Assembly: GCA_903857665.1 (NCBI GenBank) | Contig: CAIOFV010000162.1 | Location: forward strand, 1 to 43,689 | Direction of reading: 5' to 3' | Origin: an uncultured Myxococcales bacterium | Lineage (GTDB): Bacteria; Myxococcota_A; UBA9042; DTJE01 | Length of the DNA: 43,689 bases | Made by a program: the position numbers and the translations under genes | The notes under the pieces: model-generated | Seen by the model: only the letters and a program-made list of their open reading frames with translations | Told to the model about the DNA's origin: nothing | The model's database searches: none | Shown: piece after piece, positions 18,871 to 27,188 of the stretch | How the letters are laid out: the number at the start of each line of letters is the position of its first letter | Numbering within the stretch: the first letter of the stretch is position 1

Positions 18871-20538
18871 TCAGCCGCGGATCTTCACGGGCACCAGGAT
18901 GACCTCGCCGCCCTTGGTGGACACGACGAAGCGGACCATCGAAACGCCATAGCGCTGCTTCAACTTCTGCTCCAGGTGGATCACGCGGACCATGAAGGTC
19001 TGCTGGGTCACGCCTTCCTCGGGGATGCCGGCCGCCCGGCGCGCGGCCATGAACTCGGTGTACAGGCGCTTGTAGTAGGCCTCGGCCGGCTGGGCCGCCA
19101 GCGCGGCCACGTCCACGCCCGGGGATTCGAAGTCGAGGTCGCGCGTCGATGCATCGACGGATTGCTCCAGCGAATCCCCGATGAAATCGATGGAGTCCCA
19201 GGTCGCCTTTCCGGTCCAGGCGTCCGGAACGGCGGATTCGCCGTCGTCCATCGAGCGTCCCTGGATGACGAGGGTCATCAAGTTCAGCGTGTTGCCCAGG
19301 TTGCGCAGGATGTCGTCCTTCTGGTTGGTGGGGAAGGAGTACTCGTGGTTCCCGCTGATGATTTCGTGGACGCCCTGGTACAGGGATTCGATGTCGCCGT
19401 CGTAGCGCAGGATCACCCACAGCAGGGCCACGGACCCGAGGACCGCGATCAGCAGGCCGAGCGCCACCAGGAGGAGCCGTGCGTTGGCGAAGTCGCGCAG
19501 CCCTTCCGCGACATTGATGGCCGTGATGACCTGGAAATCACGATTCTGCGACAGGTTCGGGATCGGGAAGGCCACCGCCTCCCAGCCCGGGACCGAGTCC
19601 AGCTTGCCGGCCAGCTTCTTGGCCACATCGGGAGGCGCCGCGGTGTCCACCACCTTGCCGCCGCTGGCGTAGATGACCGGGACGCCCAGCGCATCGCTGT
19701 CCTCCTTGGCCATCCAGCGATTGAAGGGGTCCGCGACCAGCACGGTGCCGACGACGCGGGACCCGGAAACGACCGGGAGGGCCGTGGCGAGGTGCCAGGT
19801 CGTGTCCAGCATGACCAGGTCGCGCTGAGGCTGGCCGCTGGTGCGGGCCAGGCGGGTGATGTCGTTGGTGCGGGCGAAGTCGACCGAGTCGGACCACTTG
19901 TCGTTTTCGCTGTCCGCCAGGCCCACTCCCCGGGCGTCGGTGACGATGATCCGGTGGGCGACCGGCAGCGTCCAGGACTTGGACGTCGAGGCCAGGACCT
20001 CCAGGAGCGTCACGTACGAGTAGTCCCAGAAGCACTGGCGAACCTCGACTGCGAGGCACTGCACCAGGCGGGTCCGCTCGGTGCTGACGAACCCCGCGCG
20101 GCCTTCTGCGCCGAACCGGCCGTCGCCCCAGCGGTCGTGGATCAGGTCGGCCATGCGATCGACGATGACGTTGACGAGGAGTTCGCCGCCGCGCTGGAAG
20201 GACGCCACGAACTTCTGGCGCTGCTCGAGGGCTTCCCGGGGGGGGAGACCCTTCGCGGACGCCACGGCACCCTGGGCGGCGGCGCCGAGGTCGGAACGGA
20301 AGTCGTCCAGCACGTCGAGAGACACGGACAGCGGGCTGTCGGCCAGGGCGGCCGCCACGAAGGCCTGTCCCATCGCGCGCTGCTCGATGCCGCGCGTGAC
20401 GCCGGGGCGAAGCGCGTTGAGCCGCTTCAGTGCATCCTGCCGTGCCTGGTGTTCGAGGCCACGGACGACCAGCCATGGAAGTGCGACCAGGAGGATGCCG
20501 ACTACCAGGGACAGGGCGACCGCGCGCGTGCGAAACAT
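18871..20538 (-). CDS. Two-TM sensor-like protein with HAMP-like segment and MXAN_5187-type C-terminal domain
   Basis: The product has 555 residues. The start is the ATG read from 20538, because AAGGAGG precedes it by a short spacer; a further in-frame ATG upstream at 20601 would lie across its promoter. TM1 is residues 6-26. Residues 27-360 form a large extracytoplasmic region, probably a sensor (TALPVVSGSRVVGTVLVAD resembles a cache/PAS-like strand pattern). TM2 is residues 364-386, and residues 386-435 look like a HAMP linker. The last 75 residues (pattern YKRLYTEFxAAR...GIPEEG...VRFVV) resemble the C-terminal domain of myxobacterial MXAN_5187-type proteins; this is from memory. No histidine kinase, receiver, cyclase or methyl-accepting output is present. 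It is transcribed away from the radical SAM operon. Confidence 0.85.
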   Translation of the reverse strand: MFRTRAVALSLVVGILLVALPWLVVRGLEHQARQDALKRLNALRPGVTRGIEQRAMGQAFVAAALADSPLSVSLDVLDDFRSDLGAAAQGAVASAKGLPPREALEQRQKFVASFQRGGELLVNVIVDRMADLIHDRWGDGRFGAEGRAGFVSTERTRLVQCLAVEVRQCFWDYSYVTLLEVLASTSKSWTLPVAHRIIVTDARGVGLADSENDKWSDSVDFARTNDITRLARTSGQPQRDLVMLDTTWHLATALPVVSGSRVVGTVLVADPFNRWMAKEDSDALGVPVIYASGGKVVDTAAPPDVAKKLAGKLDSVPGWEAVAFPIPNLSQNRDFQVITAINVAEGLRDFANARLLLVALGLLIAVLGSVALLWVILRYDGDIESLYQGVHEIISGNHEYSFPTNQKDDILRNLGNTLNLMTLVIQGRSMDDGESAVPDAWTGKATWDSIDFIGDSLEQSVDASTRDLDFESPGVDVAALAAQPAEAYYKRLYTEFMAARRAAGIPEEGVTQQTFMVRVIHLEQKLKQRYGVSMVRFVVSTKGGEVILVPVKIRG

Positions 20539-20571
20539 CCCGCCTCCTTCGCTGCCACGAGCGTTCGTCCG

Positions 20572-20601
20572 AGGATACCCCAGGTGCCTGGCGGACGCCA
20601 A
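20572..20601 (-). promoter_or_regulatory. Putative promoter of the minus-strand sensor gene, with internal inverted repeat
   Basis: Read on the minus strand, TTGGCG (20601-20596), an 18-bp spacer and TATCCT (20577-20572) form a plausible promoter about 34 bp from the start codon. Between the two boxes lies an interrupted inverted repeat, CCAGG-TG-CCTGG (20580-20591), well placed for a repressor. The operator idea is speculative. Confidence 0.45.
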
Positions 20602-20688
20602 CTGCTTGATGAAACGTGCGTCGCGCCGGATGCACCCCCCGGAAGCCGGGCCCGGAGCCGAGGGCAGGAGGCCGCAGGGACGCCCGTC

Positions 20689-20717
20689 TTGGAGGGTCCC
20701 CGGGCCGGAGGTACACT
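20689..20717 (+). promoter_or_regulatory. Putative promoter of the radical SAM operon
   Basis: TTGGAG (20689-20694), a 17-bp spacer and TACACT (20712-20717) suit a sigma-70-type promoter. Transcription would start near 20724. That favours the GTG at 20745 as the first codon over the GTG at 20721. It is divergent from the sensor-gene promoter about 90 bp away. Confidence 0.5.
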
Positions 20718-20744
20718 GGAGTGGAACGCAGGGAGATTGCGCCG

Positions 20745-21725
20745 GTGCTCGTCGAATGCACCCTGTGCCCGAAGCAGTGCCGGATCCCGGAGGGCCGGTC
20801 GGGGGATTGCCGCGTCCGCATCAACATCGACGGGCGCCTCCGAGCCTCGACCTACGGGACCGTCGTGGCTGCCCACGTGGACCCGATCGAAAAGAAGCCG
20901 TTCTTCCATTTCCACCCGGGGGCGACGGCGTTGTCCATCGCCGCCGCGGGATGCAACCTGCACTGCGACGGGTGCCAGAACTGGGAAATTTCGCAGGCGA
21001 ACCCGGAAGAAGCGGAAGCCCATCCCCTTCCACCCGAGGAACTGGCGCGCATGGCCGCGCGGGAAGGGGCGCCCCTGGTCGCCTTCACGTACACCGATCC
21101 CATCGTGTACTACGAGTACGCCTGCGATTCGGCCGTCGCGTGCGCCGCTCGCGGCATCGGCAGCGTGCTGGTCACGGCGGGATACGCCAACGACGCCCCC
21201 ATCCGGGCGCTGTTCCGGTTGGTCAAGGCGGCGACCATCGACGTCAAGGCCTTCGACGACGCCTTCTACCGGTCGCATTGCGGCGGCGGCTTGAAGCCGG
21301 TGCTGAACACGCTGGTCGCCGCGCGGGAGGAGGGGATCTGGCTGGAGGTGTCGAACCTGGTGGTGCCCGGGATGACGGACGACCCGGTGAAGATCGGGGA
21401 ACTGTGCCGGTGGGTGCGGCAGAACCTGGGCGAGGACGTGCCACTGCATTTCCTGCGTTTCGCGCCCCACTACCGGCAGGAAAACCTTCCTGCGACGCCG
21501 GTCGCGACGATGGACAGGGCCTGGCAGATCGCCAGGGACGCTGGGATGCGGTATGTGTACGTGGGGAACGTCCCGGGCCACGCGAGCGAGTCGACGAAGT
21601 GCGCGTCGTGCGGCGCCCTGCTGATCGAGCGGGCGGGGTACCGGTTGCTGTCCATCCGGCTGAAGGACGGCCGGTGCCCGTCGTGCGGCGGCGTGATCCC
21701 GGGGGTGTTCGGAGGGCAGGGATGA
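20745..21725 (+). CDS. amrS: AmmeMemoRadiSam system radical SAM enzyme
   Basis: The 326-residue product belongs to the radical SAM superfamily. Its CX3CX2C cluster motif is CNLHCDGC (C70, C74, C77), followed by QNWEISQ, typical of the member paired with AMMECR1 and Memo proteins. The N-terminus has paired Cys (C5, C8, C12, C22), and the C-terminus has two CxxC knuckles (C286/C289, C311/C314), probably a zinc ribbon. The segment AHVDPIEKKPFFHFHPG is also characteristic. GTG 20745 is chosen from AGGGAG (20730-20735), the promoter position and family length. It is cytoplasmic and should cleave SAM to start radical chemistry; the substrate is not known for this family. It is first of five genes, and its stop overlaps the next start as ATGA. 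Confidence 0.93.
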   Translation: MLVECTLCPKQCRIPEGRSGDCRVRINIDGRLRASTYGTVVAAHVDPIEKKPFFHFHPGATALSIAAAGCNLHCDGCQNWEISQANPEEAEAHPLPPEELARMAAREGAPLVAFTYTDPIVYYEYACDSAVACAARGIGSVLVTAGYANDAPIRALFRLVKAATIDVKAFDDAFYRSHCGGGLKPVLNTLVAAREEGIWLEVSNLVVPGMTDDPVKIGELCRWVRQNLGEDVPLHFLRFAPHYRQENLPATPVATMDRAWQIARDAGMRYVYVGNVPGHASESTKCASCGALLIERAGYRLLSIRLKDGRCPSCGGVIPGVFGGQG

Positions 21726-21940
21726 AACGGCGGGACGACGGGGGCGTTGCGGGCGCGATCCCGCGTCGGACCTTCCTGGCCGCTCTGGTGACCGCGATCG
21801 CCGCTGTGTTGGCGGCCTTCGCGTTGCCGGTGCGGCGTGCGGTGCTGCCCGCCTCCCCGGCGGTTCTGACCGTGTCGAAGCCGCCGTTGAGACCGCTGAC
21901 CCGGAACGACCTGTATCGCGCTCACGACCTTGCAGGATGA
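21722..21940 (+). CDS. Small single-pass protein with Tat-like twin-Arg N-terminus (72 aa)
   Basis: The start ATG overlaps the stop of the radical SAM gene (ATGA), implying translational coupling. The protein has a basic N-terminus, the twin-arginine pattern PRRTFLAAL at about residue 14, one hydrophobic segment (17-36), and a short polar tail ending RNDLYRAHDLAG. The hydrophobic stretch is either a Tat signal or a membrane anchor, with the tail outside the cytoplasm. There is no Cys or cofactor motif. I do not recognise the family. The overlap, the good coding frame and the 15-bp gap to the next gene make it a real gene. A guess is a small subunit or anchor for the operon's redox proteins. 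Confidence 0.75.
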   Translation: MKRRDDGGVAGAIPRRTFLAALVTAIAAVLAAFALPVRRAVLPASPAVLTVSKPPLRPLTRNDLYRAHDLAG

Positions 21941-21955
21941 AGCGGGGAGGACCGC

Positions 21956-23557
21956 ATGTTCGAAGCCATTGGCCGGCCCCAGGACGCGGTGAGGAGCGGG
22001 ATCGGCCTTGCCGGCCTGGCCCTGGTGGCCGTACTGCTGGCTGCGACGGCCTGCAAGGGCAGGGAGGGGAGTACCATGGCAGCGGCACCGTCAGACACCG
22101 GGGAGAAACCGTTGGAAAAGAAGATCCTGGATTCGCCGGTCGCCGGGTCGTGGTACCCGGCCGACCCGCAGGCTCTTCGCAAGGATCTGGAGGGATACCT
22201 GGCGGCGGCGGACGTGACGCAGGCCCGTCGGACCGGCGCCCGGATCGTGGCGCTGGTTTCGCCCCACGCAGGCTACCGGTACTCGGGCGGGGTGGCGGCC
22301 CACGGCTACCGGATGCTGCAGGGGCAGGCGATTCGCCGCGTGATCGTGATGGGTCCCTCGCATCACGTCCCCTTCACCGGGTTGGCGCTGCCGGACGCGA
22401 CCCACTGGCGGACGCCGCTGGGCGAGGTCCCGATCGACACGAAGGCCGTCGCCGCGCTCGCGTCCTCGCCGCTGTTCCAGGTGCGGGAGGATGCCTTCCG
22501 CCGCGAGCACTCGGTGGACATGCAGGTCCCCTTCCTGCAGGTGGTGGCGCCGGGTGCGATGCTGGTGCCGATCGTGGTCGGTTCCCTGACGCCCGAGGCC
22601 GAGAAGGCGGCGGGCGAGGCGATCCACGCGTTGATGGACGAAGGCACGGTCGTCGTGGCGTCCTCGGACTTCACCCACTACGGCGAGGACTTCGGGTACG
22701 TGCCGTTTACGACGGACGTGCCCGCGAACCTGAAGGCGCTGGCCGACGACGCCCTGGCCGCGCTCCAGGCGCGTGACGTCGGGGCCTTCAGGGCCCACGA
22801 GGCGAAGACCCAGGACACCATCTGCGGCCGCTTCCCCATCGCCATCCTGCTGGAGGCGCTGCCGAAGACGGCCGAGGCCGAGGTCCTCAAGTTCGACACG
22901 TCGGGGCGCATGACCGGGGAGTGGGGGCACGTGGTGTCCTACGCGTCGGTGGTGTTCCAGGTCCCGCCGGCTCGCCATGCGTTCGAGGGCGTCACGGTGA
23001 TCCCCGAGGCGGACCAGCGATTCCTGCTGACCCTGGCCCGGGACACGCTGCAGCGGCACCTGGCGGGGCGGAACCTGCCGGACCCCGAACGGGAGGGGCG
23101 GGTGCCGGAGTCGGTGAGGAAGGACTTCGGCGTGTTCGTGACGCTGAAGGAGCGCGGGGACTTGCGGGGGTGCATCGGTTCGATCGCCCCGGTCGAGGCC
23201 CTGTGGAAGGGCGTCATCCGCAACGCGGTCAACGCCGCCTCGGAAGACCCCCGGTTCCGGCCGGTGCAGCGGGACGAGGAACCCTTGATCGAGATCGAGG
23301 TGTCGGTGCTGACGCCTCCGGTCGGGGTCCGGGGGCCCGAGGACATCGTGGTGGGTCGGGACGGTGTGCTGTTGACGAAGGGCCGGAACCGGGCCGTGTT
23401 CCTGCCGCAGGTTGCGCCCGAGCAGGGGTGGGACCTTCCGACCACGCTGACCCACCTTGCGATGAAGGCCGGCCTGGCCGGCGATGCCTGGAAGACCGGG
23501 ACCACGTTCGAGGTGTTCCAGGCCCAGGTCTTCAACGAAGCCGGCATGAAGCCCTAG
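21956..23557 (+). CDS. Fused AmmeMemoRadiSam proteins B and A (Memo-like + AMMECR1) with a lipoprotein-type signal
   Basis: The product has 533 residues. ATG 21956 follows GGGGAGG (21944-21950). Residues 15-33 are hydrophobic and end in LAATAC, a plausible lipobox (Cys33), followed by a polar linker, so the protein appears to be exported. Residues 58-335 are a Memo-like domain (protein B) of the LigB-related fold. Likely metal-site residues are present: H104 (SPHAGYRYSGG), H136/H137 (GPSHH), H185, H241 (SDFTHYGEDFGY) and C290 (DTICGRF). Residues 350-530 are an AMMECR1 domain (protein A) with the signature LRGCIGSI at 403-410. A and B are often separate proteins and AMMECR1/Memo are usually thought of as cytoplasmic, so fusion plus export is notable. 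The biochemical role is unknown. It is third in the operon, 13 bp before the next start. Confidence 0.92.
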   Translation: MFEAIGRPQDAVRSGIGLAGLALVAVLLAATACKGREGSTMAAAPSDTGEKPLEKKILDSPVAGSWYPADPQALRKDLEGYLAAADVTQARRTGARIVALVSPHAGYRYSGGVAAHGYRMLQGQAIRRVIVMGPSHHVPFTGLALPDATHWRTPLGEVPIDTKAVAALASSPLFQVREDAFRREHSVDMQVPFLQVVAPGAMLVPIVVGSLTPEAEKAAGEAIHALMDEGTVVVASSDFTHYGEDFGYVPFTTDVPANLKALADDALAALQARDVGAFRAHEAKTQDTICGRFPIAILLEALPKTAEAEVLKFDTSGRMTGEWGHVVSYASVVFQVPPARHAFEGVTVIPEADQRFLLTLARDTLQRHLAGRNLPDPEREGRVPESVRKDFGVFVTLKERGDLRGCIGSIAPVEALWKGVIRNAVNAASEDPRFRPVQRDEEPLIEIEVSVLTPPVGVRGPEDIVVGRDGVLLTKGRNRAVFLPQVAPEQGWDLPTTLTHLAMKAGLAGDAWKTGTTFEVFQAQVFNEAGMKP

Positions 23558-23570
23558 CCAGGGTGCCCCA

Positions 23571-26500
23571 GTGCAGGGGATGAACTCGCGCGAAGCCCGG
23601 GTGGCGGCCGCCGTCCTCGGATTCTTCACCATCGTCGCCCAGGCGGCGCTCCTGCGGGAGTACCTCGTCCTGTTCCGGGGCAGCGAACTGGCCCTGGGCG
23701 CCTTCTACGGCTCGTGGTTCCTGGCGATCGCGCTGGCGGCGACGGCGGCCCGGAGGTGGCCGCGGCTTCGGGAAGCGGTGGAGGCGTGGGCAGCCGTCGC
23801 GCTGGCCCTGTACCCGGTCGGCGCCGCGGTCGGCCTGGTCCTGCTGGCCGGGACGCGGATGCTGGCGGGAGTGCCGCCGTGGGCGCCGGTCCCCCCGGGG
23901 ATCCTGCTGGTCGGCGGCTTCATGGCCGCATTCCCGGTCGGGGCGATCACCGGCGTTCTGTTCCCGTCCTTGTGCGATGCGGTGGCCCGGGATTCCAGGT
24001 CCGGGGCGTCCACGGGGTACGTCTGGGAGGCGGGCGGCGCGGTGCTGGGCGGCCTGGCCGCGGCAGGCCTGTTCCTGGCCGGGTTCGATGGCCCGACCGC
24101 GCTGGGCCTGGCGGGGCTGGCGACCGTCGCCGCGGCGTGGCCCTGGACGCGCGGTGGCGACGTCCGGCGCCGGATCGTCCCAGCCGTCGTGGCGGCGATG
24201 TGCCTGGCGGTGCTGTTGCCCCCGACGGGGCCGGGGGTCCGGGGGGCCCTGTCGGGCCTTCGGCTGCGTGCGAACCTGTCCGGTGCGACCGGCCTGGCCG
24301 AAGTATCGACGCCTCACGGACTGGTGACGACGGCGCGCGTGGGCACCGACACCGTGGTGACGGTCGACGGGGTCGTCACGCTGACCGTCCCGCCGGGACC
24401 CGACGTCCCGGTCGAGGCGGCGTTGCTGGCGGTACAGCCTGCCCGGCGCGACCGGGCGATCCTGCTGGGCACCGACCGGTTCGCGCTGGCGTCGGCCCTG
24501 TGCGCGGCGTTTTTGAACGTCGAGGTGGCGGGACCGGATGCCGAGGCGTTGCAGGCGCTGCGCGAGGCCTGGGAAGCGGGGGGCCCGGCCCTGCCGCCCA
24601 ACCTGCGCCTGACCGTGGAGGATCCGCGCGCCCGGGTGCGCCGTGCCGTCGCGGAGGGCGAGCGCTTCGACCTCGCCGTCATCGCCGTCGGCGAACCTCG
24701 GACGCTGGCCGACAATCGCCTGCACACGGTGGAATTCGATCGCGAACTGAAGGAGGCGCTTTCGCCGGGAGGCGTCGTCGCGTCGGGGTTCCGATCGGGC
24801 GAAAACGTGCTGGGCGCCGAGGCCCTGCGATACGGGCGGTCGATGCGCGCCAGCCTCGCGTCGGTGTTTCCCGAGGTGGAGGCGGTGCCGGGCGAACAGG
24901 CGATCCTCCTGGCTTCCGTGGAACCCGGGCGCCTGGCGATCGAACCGGCGACCCTCGTCCGGCGCGTGCTGGCCCTGGGGGCTGGGGCTTCGGGGGCCGA
25001 GCCCGTCGCCGTTGCCGAGCGCGCCCGGCCCGATCGCGCCGACTGGCTGCGACGCCTGCTGGAGGCCCCTTCCGGAACCGAGGGCCTCGTGAATCGGGAC
25101 GACCGGCCGATCGCGACGTTCCTGAACCTGTTGGCCATGCTGCGCAGTACCGGCACGGGAGGGCTGGCGTGGATGTGGGGTGTCCGGGAGGCGGGCGCCT
25201 GGATCCCGATCGGCCTCCTGGCCGTGCTGCTGCTGCTCGCGGTCCGCGAGCGACTGCGGGCCGGGGACGAGCCCGGCGCCGTGGCGTCGCCGCTGCTGCT
25301 GGCCTGCGCGGGGGGGGCGTCCAGCGCTGCGTCCGTGGTGCTGTTGGCGGTCTGGCGGGCCCGTGTCGGCGCCTTGTACGGCGAGATCGGCCTTGCATCC
25401 TCGGCCGTGATGGCGGGTCTGCTGCTGGGTGCCCTGGCCGGGCGGCGGGAGTCGGGGCGCACGGCCCGCGCCGGTGCGGCCGCCTTCTGCGTCGCCGCCG
25501 CGGCGGTGCTGGCGGGGATGCCCTGGATCCTCGACGCGACGCTGGACGCGTCGCCGATGGCCACCCGGGCGACCCTGCTGGGCCTGCTGGCGCTGTCCGG
25601 GACCCTGGCCGGCGCGGCCTGGCCGATCGCCGCGCTGCTGGGCACCGCCGACGGGGTGTCCCAGCGCCTCGAGGCCGCCGACCACGCCGGCGCGGCTCTG
25701 GGTTCGGCCCTGTCCGGGGTCGTGGGGCTGGCCATCCTGGGCGCGGACGAGACCCTGAGGGTTCTGGCCGGGACGCTGGGCGTTGCGCTGGTGCTGATCG
25801 TGCTGGACGGCGCGCTGGCATCGGTCGCGGGGCGGCGCTTCCTGGCCTCGCGGGTCGGTCGGCTCCTGTCGTTCCGCACGTTCCCCTGGCCCGTGGCCAG
25901 CGTCGCGGGTGCCGCGGTGCTGCTGTGCGCGCTGTGGACGTGGCACACGGCCCGACCGTCGGACGACGGGCCCCGCACCCGCCTGACCGACGAGGAACTG
26001 CGCGCGTTCGATCCGGCCGATGCCGCCGAGTGGGTCGCGGCCCCGTTCGGCCATCACCGGCTGGCCGGCGTCCGGGAACCGGTGGGCGACGCCGTGGCGC
26101 TGGCAACGGGCGCGACGGGACCGGGCGTCGAGGGATACGGGGGCCCGATCGACCTCGCGCTGTCGGTGGGCGCTGCCGGGACGATCCGTCGGGTCGAGGT
26201 GCTGAGGCATCGCGAAACGCCGGCGTACGTGAAGGATCTGCCGTCGTGGGTGCAGCGGTTCCGGGGGATGGACCTCCGCGACCTGGCGGCGAAGGGGGGC
26301 GCGGCGCTGGACGCCATGACGGGCGCCACCGTGACGTCGCGCGCAGTGGCGGGGACGCTGGCCCGGGCCGCCCGGCGTGTCGGTTCCGAGGTGATGGGCT
26401 TCGAAACGCCCGGTCCGGGGGACGAAGCCCCGTGGCATGCGCCGCTGGCCGACCCGCGCGTATGGTACGCGATCCTGGCGCTGGCTGGCGCGGTGTGGGT

Positions 26501-27188
26501 CCACTACCGGGGATCCGCCCGGGTCCGGCTCGGCTTCCTGATGGCCTCGGCCGTGGTCGGGGGGGCGATCCTCCAGGTCCAGTTGTCCGCGGGCTGGCTG
26601 ATGGCCTGGCTGCGTCTCGCGCCGCCGTCCTTCGCGGCCACGCCGGGGCTTGCCCTGATCGGGGCGGGGTCCCTGGCGCTGGCCGCCGTGTGTGGGCCGC
26701 TGTACTGCGCACACGTCTGCCCGTTCGGCGCGGTCCAGGAGGGGCTGTCAGTGGTGGGGCGTCGGCTGGGCCTGACGGTGGCGATGCCGGCGCGCGTCCA
26801 CGCCGCGTTCCGGGTCGTCAAGTACGGCGTTCTGGCGGCCGTCGGGCTGGCGCTGTTCACCCCGGATGCCGAAGCGCGGCTGGCCTGGGACCCGCTGGCC
26901 GCCGCCTTCTCCGGCACGATGGAAGGCGCTGCAGCGTTGCTGGTGGCGATGGCGCTGGCAGGCTCCCTGTTCACGTTCCGGTTCTGGTGCCGAGGGTTCT
27001 GCCCGGTCGGTGCGTTCTTCAACCTGGCGAATCGTGTTGCGGCCCTGATCGGCGCCGCGCCCGCCCGGCGCTACGCCCGGTGCGACCTGGGCGTGAGGGG
27101 GCCCGGTGATTGCGACTGCCTGCAGTGCAACCGCTGCGTCCGGGGGAAGGGGCTGGAAGCCACGGCAGCGGCCGAGGAGGCAATGTGA
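23571..27188 (+). CDS. Membrane fusion: spermidine-synthase-like part + FMN-binding domain + NapH/NosR-like 4Fe-4S part
   Basis: The product has 1205 residues, from GTG 23571 (AGGG at 23560-23563; ATG 23580 is the alternative). Residues 10-225 hold about seven TM helices. Residues 229-458 are a soluble Rossmann-like domain of the membrane-fused spermidine synthase kind, but the usual GGGDG-type loop is replaced by LLGTDRFAL, so aminopropyl transfer is doubtful. Residues 540-796 add more TM helices. Residues 838-938 are an FMN-binding domain with TGATVT (917-922); T922 is the expected site of phosphoester-linked FMN. Residues 963-1203 are a TM iron-sulfur part of NapH/NosR type: C1041, C1046, C1050-Pro, C1140, C1144-Pro and a final CDCLQCNRC (1181-1189). 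It probably moves electrons across or along the inner membrane for the operon's redox step (inferred). The stop overlaps the next start. Confidence 0.88.
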   Translation: MQGMNSREARVAAAVLGFFTIVAQAALLREYLVLFRGSELALGAFYGSWFLAIALAATAARRWPRLREAVEAWAAVALALYPVGAAVGLVLLAGTRMLAGVPPWAPVPPGILLVGGFMAAFPVGAITGVLFPSLCDAVARDSRSGASTGYVWEAGGAVLGGLAAAGLFLAGFDGPTALGLAGLATVAAAWPWTRGGDVRRRIVPAVVAAMCLAVLLPPTGPGVRGALSGLRLRANLSGATGLAEVSTPHGLVTTARVGTDTVVTVDGVVTLTVPPGPDVPVEAALLAVQPARRDRAILLGTDRFALASALCAAFLNVEVAGPDAEALQALREAWEAGGPALPPNLRLTVEDPRARVRRAVAEGERFDLAVIAVGEPRTLADNRLHTVEFDRELKEALSPGGVVASGFRSGENVLGAEALRYGRSMRASLASVFPEVEAVPGEQAILLASVEPGRLAIEPATLVRRVLALGAGASGAEPVAVAERARPDRADWLRRLLEAPSGTEGLVNRDDRPIATFLNLLAMLRSTGTGGLAWMWGVREAGAWIPIGLLAVLLLLAVRERLRAGDEPGAVASPLLLACAGGASSAASVVLLAVWRARVGALYGEIGLASSAVMAGLLLGALAGRRESGRTARAGAAAFCVAAAAVLAGMPWILDATLDASPMATRATLLGLLALSGTLAGAAWPIAALLGTADGVSQRLEAADHAGAALGSALSGVVGLAILGADETLRVLAGTLGVALVLIVLDGALASVAGRRFLASRVGRLLSFRTFPWPVASVAGAAVLLCALWTWHTARPSDDGPRTRLTDEELRAFDPADAAEWVAAPFGHHRLAGVREPVGDAVALATGATGPGVEGYGGPIDLALSVGAAGTIRRVEVLRHRETPAYVKDLPSWVQRFRGMDLRDLAAKGGAALDAMTGATVTSRAVAGTLARAARRVGSEVMGFETPGPGDEAPWHAPLADPRVWYAILALAGAVWVHYRGSARVRLGFLMASAVVGGAILQVQLSAGWLMAWLRLAPPSFAATPGLALIGAGSLALAAVCGPLYCAHVCPFGAVQEGLSVVGRRLGLTVAMPARVHAAFRVVKYGVLAAVGLALFTPDAEARLAWDPLAAAFSGTMEGAAALLVAMALAGSLFTFRFWCRGFCPVGAFFNLANRVAALIGAAPARRYARCDLGVRGPGDCDCLQCNRCVRGKGLEATAAAEEAM

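Noticed and set aside
18745..21294. 849-codon + strand frame across the repeat and the sensor gene
   Set aside because: It crosses the intergenic repeat, the minus-strand sensor gene and part of the radical SAM gene in the wrong frame, without domains.
23532..26714. 1060-codon minus-strand frame opposite the FMN/Fe-S fusion
   Set aside because: Arg/Gln/Pro-rich shadow; the sense frame holds TM helices, the FMN motif and Cys clusters.
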